The position numbers and the translations under genes were made by a program. The notes under the pieces are model-generated. The model saw nothing but the letters and a program-made list of their open reading frames with translations, did no database searches and was not told the origin of the DNA. A DNA stretch of 64,000 nucleotides from Hyphomicrobiales bacterium (GTDB lineage Bacteria > Pseudomonadota > Alphaproteobacteria > Rhizobiales > Rhizobiaceae). The stretch lies in contig UCNE01000002.1 in assembly GCA_900473685.1 (NCBI GenBank), positions 62,001 through 126,000 on the forward strand, written 5' to 3'. Below, one piece after another: positions 60,326 to 64,000 of this stretch. Positions within the stretch are counted from its first letter, which is position 1, and the number at the start of each line of letters is the position of its first letter.

Positions 60326-61206
60326 CGCTGCTGACGGATGTTGTCCGCAAAATCGTACAACTCGGGAACGAGATGATGTTCCTCATCGTCTTCGTGGTGT
60401 ATCCGCTGGCGCTGTTGTCAATGATCGTTTTATCGCTCAGGCCGCACCTCGGTCGCCTTCCCTTTTGGGGACTAATCTTCTCAAATGCGGTTTTTTGCTA
60501 CTGGCTCTCCACAGAAGGAGCCGGGAGCGATGATCGCTTCGGACTTGGAGTGGTGATCTCCTTTTCCGTCATCCTGTTGTTCTTGATTTGCTTTGCCATC
60601 GGTGTCTCGATCCATACTTTTGGGAAAAAGGAAAAGACAGCGGAAAACCGTTCGATGGACGTGCTGTCGGCGCTGATAACATCAGCCCCGATACCGCTAA
60701 TACTGCTGTTTCCACTGGGTATTTTCGCGCGCTGGAATGGCGTTCTTGTTTTCGTTCTGCTGGTCGGCGTTGTTCTCGCCTTGGCCCTTCTTGCTTTTCG
60801 GAAAGTGCCCGATCGCCCGCAAACGATGCCGTTTGATCGCTTTGATTTATCCTGCTTGGTGCTCGCGGCCACGCTGACGCTGTCTCTTGCCGCCGCGCTT
60901 GCATCGGCTACCGCCGTCTGGGCAGAAGCGGAAAGAACTGCGGGAGGAAATCCCTACTGCCTGCAATCCGGAAATCAGCCGATTACAACCCTGCTGGATG
61001 CCTCGATTCTAACGTTTCGAGAGCCACGGTACAACAGCAATGGCCCCCGCTACCTGCGAAATCACGGCTTGCTCGTTGTGGATGCGCCGGAAGGACGGCA
61101 CGTTTTCAACTGGTCTTATCGTAAGACCGCCTTCATGCCAGAATCACAATACGATTTCTCCACTCCCTCGGCACGGCCGGAGGTTGTGTGCATTCCCGGC
61201 GCGTAG
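60319..61206 (+). CDS. Multi-pass membrane protein, function unknown
   Basis: A protein of up to 295 residues with about six hydrophobic segments (near residues 17-40, 47-65, 75-98, 120-137, 140-160 and 175-200), then a hydrophilic C-terminal domain of about 90 residues with two Cys (CLQSGNQPIT and VVCIPGA) that is probably periplasmic. The GTG start at 60319-60322 overlaps the P450 stop; an ATG at 60373 with a better ribosome-binding site would give 277 residues. It is AT-richer than its neighbours, which may point to later acquisition. No family is recognised. Confidence 0.65.
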   Translation: MVTLLTDVVRKIVQLGNEMMFLIVFVVYPLALLSMIVLSLRPHLGRLPFWGLIFSNAVFCYWLSTEGAGSDDRFGLGVVISFSVILLFLICFAIGVSIHTFGKKEKTAENRSMDVLSALITSAPIPLILLFPLGIFARWNGVLVFVLLVGVVLALALLAFRKVPDRPQTMPFDRFDLSCLVLAATLTLSLAAALASATAVWAEAERTAGGNPYCLQSGNQPITTLLDASILTFREPRYNSNGPRYLRNHGLLVVDAPEGRHVFNWSYRKTAFMPESQYDFSTPSARPEVVCIPGA

Positions 61207-61207
61207 C

Positions 61208-61552
61208 TCAAACCCGAATGACATAGTCCTTGCGAGTCGTTTCAATCACTTCCCAGGTTCCCTTGAAGCCGGGTCTGAGAATCATGCTGTCGCCGGCCTT
61301 CAGATGCGTTGCGGCACCGCCCTCTTCGGTCACGATCGAAACCCCGGACAGGATGTGGAAATATTCCCATTCGTCGTAGACGATCCGCCACTTGCCGGGC
61401 GTGGCTTCCCAAATGCCAGCATAGATGCCGCCTTCGGCTTCCTCGAAATTCCAGGTGCGGAATTTTGGCGCGCCGGAGATCAGCCTCTCCGGCGCCGGGG
61501 CCCCTGCTTCAGGCTCGAGAGATGCCGGATCGAATGTCAGTGCGTGGGTCAT
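61208..61552 (-). CDS. Cupin-domain protein (Cupin_3 / DUF861 type)
   Basis: A 114-residue cupin of the EutQ-like class. Conserved parts are GIYAGIWEATPGKWRIVYDEWEYFHILSG and LKAGDSMILRPGFKGTWEV, giving the typical W-E-x-F and P-G-F-x-G-x-W-x-V pattern of the family. Function is unknown. The ATG at 61552 is chosen over upstream in-frame codons that fall within the metY terminator region. A hairpin separates it from metY. Confidence 0.82.
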   Translation of the reverse strand: MTHALTFDPASLEPEAGAPAPERLISGAPKFRTWNFEEAEGGIYAGIWEATPGKWRIVYDEWEYFHILSGVSIVTEEGGAATHLKAGDSMILRPGFKGTWEVIETTRKDYVIRV

Positions 61553-61570
61553 GAATGCTCCGCAATGGAC

Positions 61571-61602
61571 AAAGAGGTGGCCGGCGAACCGGCCACCTCT
61601 GG
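61571..61602 (-). terminator. Intrinsic terminator of metY
   Basis: AGAGGTGGCCGG (61573-61584) pairs perfectly with CCGGCCACCTCT (61589-61600) around a CGAA loop. On the - strand TTTG follows. It lies eight bases after the metY stop and 21 bp before the cupin start, so read-through would feed the cupin gene. Confidence 0.65.
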
Positions 61603-61607
61603 GTGGA

Positions 61608-62888
61608 TCAGGCTTTCGCCAGCGACTGTTCGAGATCGGCGATGATGTCGGCGACATCCTCGATCCCGACCGACAGGCGAACGACTTCCGGACCAGCGCC
61701 GGCTGCCGTCTGCTGTTCCGGCGTCAACTGCCGGTGCGTCGTCGAAGCCGGGTGGATGACCAGCGAGCGGGTGTCGCCGATATTGGCGAGATGCGAAACC
61801 ATTTCCAAGCCTTCGACAAAACGCTTTCCAGCCTCGTAACCGTCCTTCAGGCCGAAGGTGAAGACGGCACCGGCACCGCGCTTGGAATATTTCTGCTGCA
61901 GCGCGTAATTGCCATCGCTCTCAAGGCCCGCATATTTCACCCACGCGACCTTGTCATGGCTGCTCAGCCATTTGGCGACGGCCAGCGCATTGTCGCAATG
62001 GCGCTGCATTCTGAGCGGCAGCGTCTCGATGCCGGTCAAAAGCAGGAAGGCGTTGAACGGCGAAATCGCCGGTCCGAAATCGCGCAGGCCAAGCACCCGG
62101 CAGGCGATCGCAAAGGCGAAATTGCCGAAGGTCGCATGCAGCACCATGCCGGCATATTCCGGACGCGGTTCCGACAGGATCGGATATTTGCCGGATTTCG
62201 ACCAGTCGAACGTGCCGCCATCAACGATGACGCCGCCCATCGAATTGCCATGGCCGCCCATGAACTTGGTCAGCGAATGCACGACGATATCGGCACCGTG
62301 CTCGATCGGCTGGATCAGGTAAGGCGTGGCCATCGTGTTGTCGACGATCAGCGGCAGGCCGTGCTTCTTGGCAACGGCGGAGATGGCAGCGACATCGACG
62401 AAGGTGCCGCCCGGATTGGCAAGGCTCTCGATGAAGATTGCCTTGGTGCGGTCGTCGATCTGGCTTTCGAACGAGGCGATATCACCCGTATCCACCCAGC
62501 GCACCTGCCAATCGAAGGACTTGAAGGCATTGCCGAACTGGTTGACCGAACCGCCGTAAAGCTGACGCGCTGCCAGGAAATTGTCGCCCGGGCTCATGAT
62601 CGCGTGGAACACCAGAAGCTGGGCCGCGTGGCCGGAGGCAACGGCAAGCGCTGCCGTGCCGCCTTCAAGCGCCGCCACACGCTCTTCAAGCACGGCCTGG
62701 GTCGGGTTCATGATTCGCGTATAGATATTGCCGAAAGCCTGCAGGCCAAACAGCGAGGCCGCGTGATCGGTATCGTTGAAGACGAAGCTGGTCGTCTGGT
62801 AGATCGGCGTTGCCCGCGCGCCCGTGGTCGGGTCCGGTGCAGCGCCCGCGTGAACAGCGAGCGTGTTAAAACCGGGTTTGTTCGTCAT
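61608..62888 (-). CDS. metY: O-acetylhomoserine sulfhydrylase (aminocarboxypropyltransferase)
   Basis: A 426-residue PLP enzyme of the Cys/Met metabolism family, which makes homocysteine from O-acetylhomoserine and sulfide. PLP-binding Lys is in HSLTKFMGGHGNSMGG (near residue 207). The N terminus (FNTLAVHAGAAPDPTTGARATPIYQTTSF) and SGHAAQLLVFHAIMSPGDNF are typical. It is preceded by a CoA-binding gene on the same strand; no SAM riboswitch is seen in the 130-bp gap. Confidence 0.95.
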   Translation of the reverse strand: MTNKPGFNTLAVHAGAAPDPTTGARATPIYQTTSFVFNDTDHAASLFGLQAFGNIYTRIMNPTQAVLEERVAALEGGTAALAVASGHAAQLLVFHAIMSPGDNFLAARQLYGGSVNQFGNAFKSFDWQVRWVDTGDIASFESQIDDRTKAIFIESLANPGGTFVDVAAISAVAKKHGLPLIVDNTMATPYLIQPIEHGADIVVHSLTKFMGGHGNSMGGVIVDGGTFDWSKSGKYPILSEPRPEYAGMVLHATFGNFAFAIACRVLGLRDFGPAISPFNAFLLLTGIETLPLRMQRHCDNALAVAKWLSSHDKVAWVKYAGLESDGNYALQQKYSKRGAGAVFTFGLKDGYEAGKRFVEGLEMVSHLANIGDTRSLVIHPASTTHRQLTPEQQTAAGAGPEVVRLSVGIEDVADIIADLEQSLAKA

Positions 62889-62970
62889 GGATGTGTCCTC
62901 CCTTGAATCAAGTTCGGCGCACTATTTCAGAGGCGATACCATGCGGTCAAAGACTGTTTTGCCTGATTTA

Positions 62971-62983
62971 CTCGCCGGGCGAG
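62971..62983. repeat. Perfect 13-bp inverted repeat upstream of metY
   Basis: CTCGCC-G-GGCGAG, about 83-95 bp before the metY start and about 40 bp after the stop of the CoA-binding gene. There is no T-tract, so it looks more like an operator or mRNA hairpin than a terminator. Confidence 0.4.
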
Positions 62984-63019
62984 CAAGGAATTCCAAAACG
63001 CGCTTTCGTGATCCGGAAA

Positions 63020-63448
63020 TCAGCCGACCAGCCGCGGATACTCGATCGCCGGACAGCGGTCCATCACCACCTGAATGCCATTTTCCTCAGCCTTTGCCGC
63101 AGCTTGGTCGTCACGGACGGCCAGTTGCGCCCAGATGAATTTGGGCCGGATTTTCAGAGCAAGGATTTCATCAACCAAGGCCGGAAGCGCATCGGCGGCG
63201 CGGAACACGTCGACCATGTCGATCGGCTCGGGAATATCGGCAAGCGTCGCATAGACCGTCCGGCCTTGAATTTCCTTGCCGGCCTGGCCCGGGTTGACCG
63301 GGAAAACCGTATATCCCTTGCGTAGCAGGAACGCCATGACACGGTGGCTCGGCCGTTCGGCATTCGGCGATGCGCCAACCAGGGCGATGGTTTTCGTCGA
63401 ACGCAGAATGTCGGTCAGATAATAGTCCGGATACACATCATGATTCAT
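63020..63448 (-). CDS. CoA-binding domain protein
   Basis: A 142-residue single Rossmann-fold domain of the CoA_binding_2 (YccU-like) family. The glycine-rich loop is IALVGASPNAERPSHRV (about residues 20-36), followed by GYTVFPVNPGQAGKEIQG and IDMVDVFRAADALPALVDE. The function is not established; members often sit next to metY, as here. I chose MNHDVYPDYY at 63448 over an in-frame codon 48 bases upstream. Confidence 0.87.
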   Translation of the reverse strand: MNHDVYPDYYLTDILRSTKTIALVGASPNAERPSHRVMAFLLRKGYTVFPVNPGQAGKEIQGRTVYATLADIPEPIDMVDVFRAADALPALVDEILALKIRPKFIWAQLAVRDDQAAAKAEENGIQVVMDRCPAIEYPRLVG

Positions 63449-63680
63449 CGTCGAATTCCGCGCCTGCAATCTTTGGGCCGATAATTGGGACAGCATTCCC
63501 CCCTGTCAACCGATCACATTCGCGTTTGCACGTAAATGCGCGGGAGGCAACGGCTGCCGGGTGGCCAAATCTGGCCCTGCGTCAAAAGCGCATTGCTTTT
63601 CAAGGCTCGCCGCCGCAAAACTCAACTGCTGCGCCTTTTTCTCGCCTGCCTCCGTCTTCTCGCATTTCTGAAGGTTTCCC

Positions 63681-64000
63681 GTGCCTCTCGACGTCATCGC
63701 TCTCGTTCTGTTCGGAGCGCTCCTGCATGCGACCTGGAATGCACTGGTCAAGGCCGGAACGGAAAAATCGCTCGATGCCGCGATGATCGCGCTCGGTGCG
63801 GCCGTCGTCGCCCTGCCTTTCCTGCCCTTCATGCCCTTGCCGCATCCGGATGCCTGGCCGTTCATTCTGGTCTCGGCGCTGTTCCAGTTTGCGTATTTCC
63901 AACTTGTCGCCGCAGCGTATCGCGCCGGGGATATCGGTCTCGTTTATCCGCTGATGCGCGGCGTTGCCCCCCTTTTGGTGGCGGCAACCAGCGGCGCGAT
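63681..64000 (+). CDS. EamA family (DMT) transporter, N-terminal part
   Basis: The first 106 codons of a drug/metabolite transporter, cut by the window end. A GTG start at 63681 gives MPLDVIALVLFGALLHATWN, matching the first helix of the EamA fold (LLHATWNALVK), followed by two more hydrophobic segments and AYRAGDIGLVYPLMRGVAP. The substrate is unknown. An AAGG ribosome-binding site lies close upstream. The gap 63449-63680 between it and the divergent CoA-binding gene shows nothing else. Confidence 0.85.
   Translation, partial: MPLDVIALVLFGALLHATWNALVKAGTEKSLDAAMIALGAAVVALPFLPFMPLPHPDAWPFILVSALFQFAYFQLVAAAYRAGDIGLVYPLMRGVAPLLVAATSGA

Noticed and set aside
62890-63019. Possible SAM-II riboswitch upstream of metY
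   Set aside because: The conserved GATTTAA and GCTAAA-type pseudoknot segments are not found in the expected order.

Overview
The window is a stretch of chromosome from an alphaproteobacterium of the Rhizobiales, most likely Rhizobiaceae. The evidence is gene content and order (divK-pleD; a single nuoA-N operon interrupted by rhizobial accessory genes; clpP-clpX-lon-hupB), family-specific small genes (DUF3572, DUF982, DUF1467), GC-rich coding frames, and LexA boxes of the alphaproteobacterial GTTC-N7-GTTC type. I see no insertion sequence, prophage, integrase or CRISPR array. It reads as core chromosome, with short accessory genes around the tRNAs.

Layout. Bases 1-5068 (+): tail of probable topA, rnr, a DUF983 protein, a NUDIX hydrolase, an MFS transporter and rpmG. 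Bases 5127-5792: AT-rich gap without a convincing gene. Bases 5793-7647 (-): divK-pleD, the cell-cycle and c-di-GMP pair. Bases 7814-11490 (+): DUF3572, a HAD-like protein, SOS-controlled dinB and an L,D-transpeptidase. Bases 11500-15006 (-): dnaE. Just upstream of dnaE, at 15185-15271 (-), is a 28-codon membrane-peptide gene whose sigma70-like promoter is covered by two overlapping LexA boxes. Bases 16091-19440 (-): lolD, lolC, proS. A probable sRNA with an intrinsic terminator lies between proS and a DUF1467 gene. Bases 20127-39508 (-): one long collinear block, nuoA-N with two accessory genes (a small exported protein and a helix-hairpin-helix protein), then birA, rnj, mce and DUF1467. Bases 40025-41540: DUF982, two identical tRNA-Asp genes, tRNA-Val and a small lipoprotein. 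Bases 41579-47382 (-): small proteins and a YhaN/YhaO-type ATPase-nuclease pair. Bases 47580-50340: a MarR regulator with a palindromic operator, and a phytase-like exported esterase behind a Pho box. Bases 50554-56166 (-): hupB, lon, clpX and clpP with heat-shock-like promoters. Bases 56437-64000: a phospholipase D protein, an EEP-family phosphatase/nuclease, a cytochrome P450 with an overlapping membrane protein, a cupin, metY, a CoA-binding protein and the start of an EamA transporter.

The signal most worth following is the SOS-regulated 28-residue membrane peptide at 15185-15271. Its size, membrane-spanning character and LexA control match what is known of the Caulobacter SOS division inhibitor SidA, although similarity of function is only inferred. 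With dinB at 8874 the window carries two LexA-controlled loci flanking dnaE, so damage response, mutagenic synthesis and possibly division arrest sit within about 7 kb.
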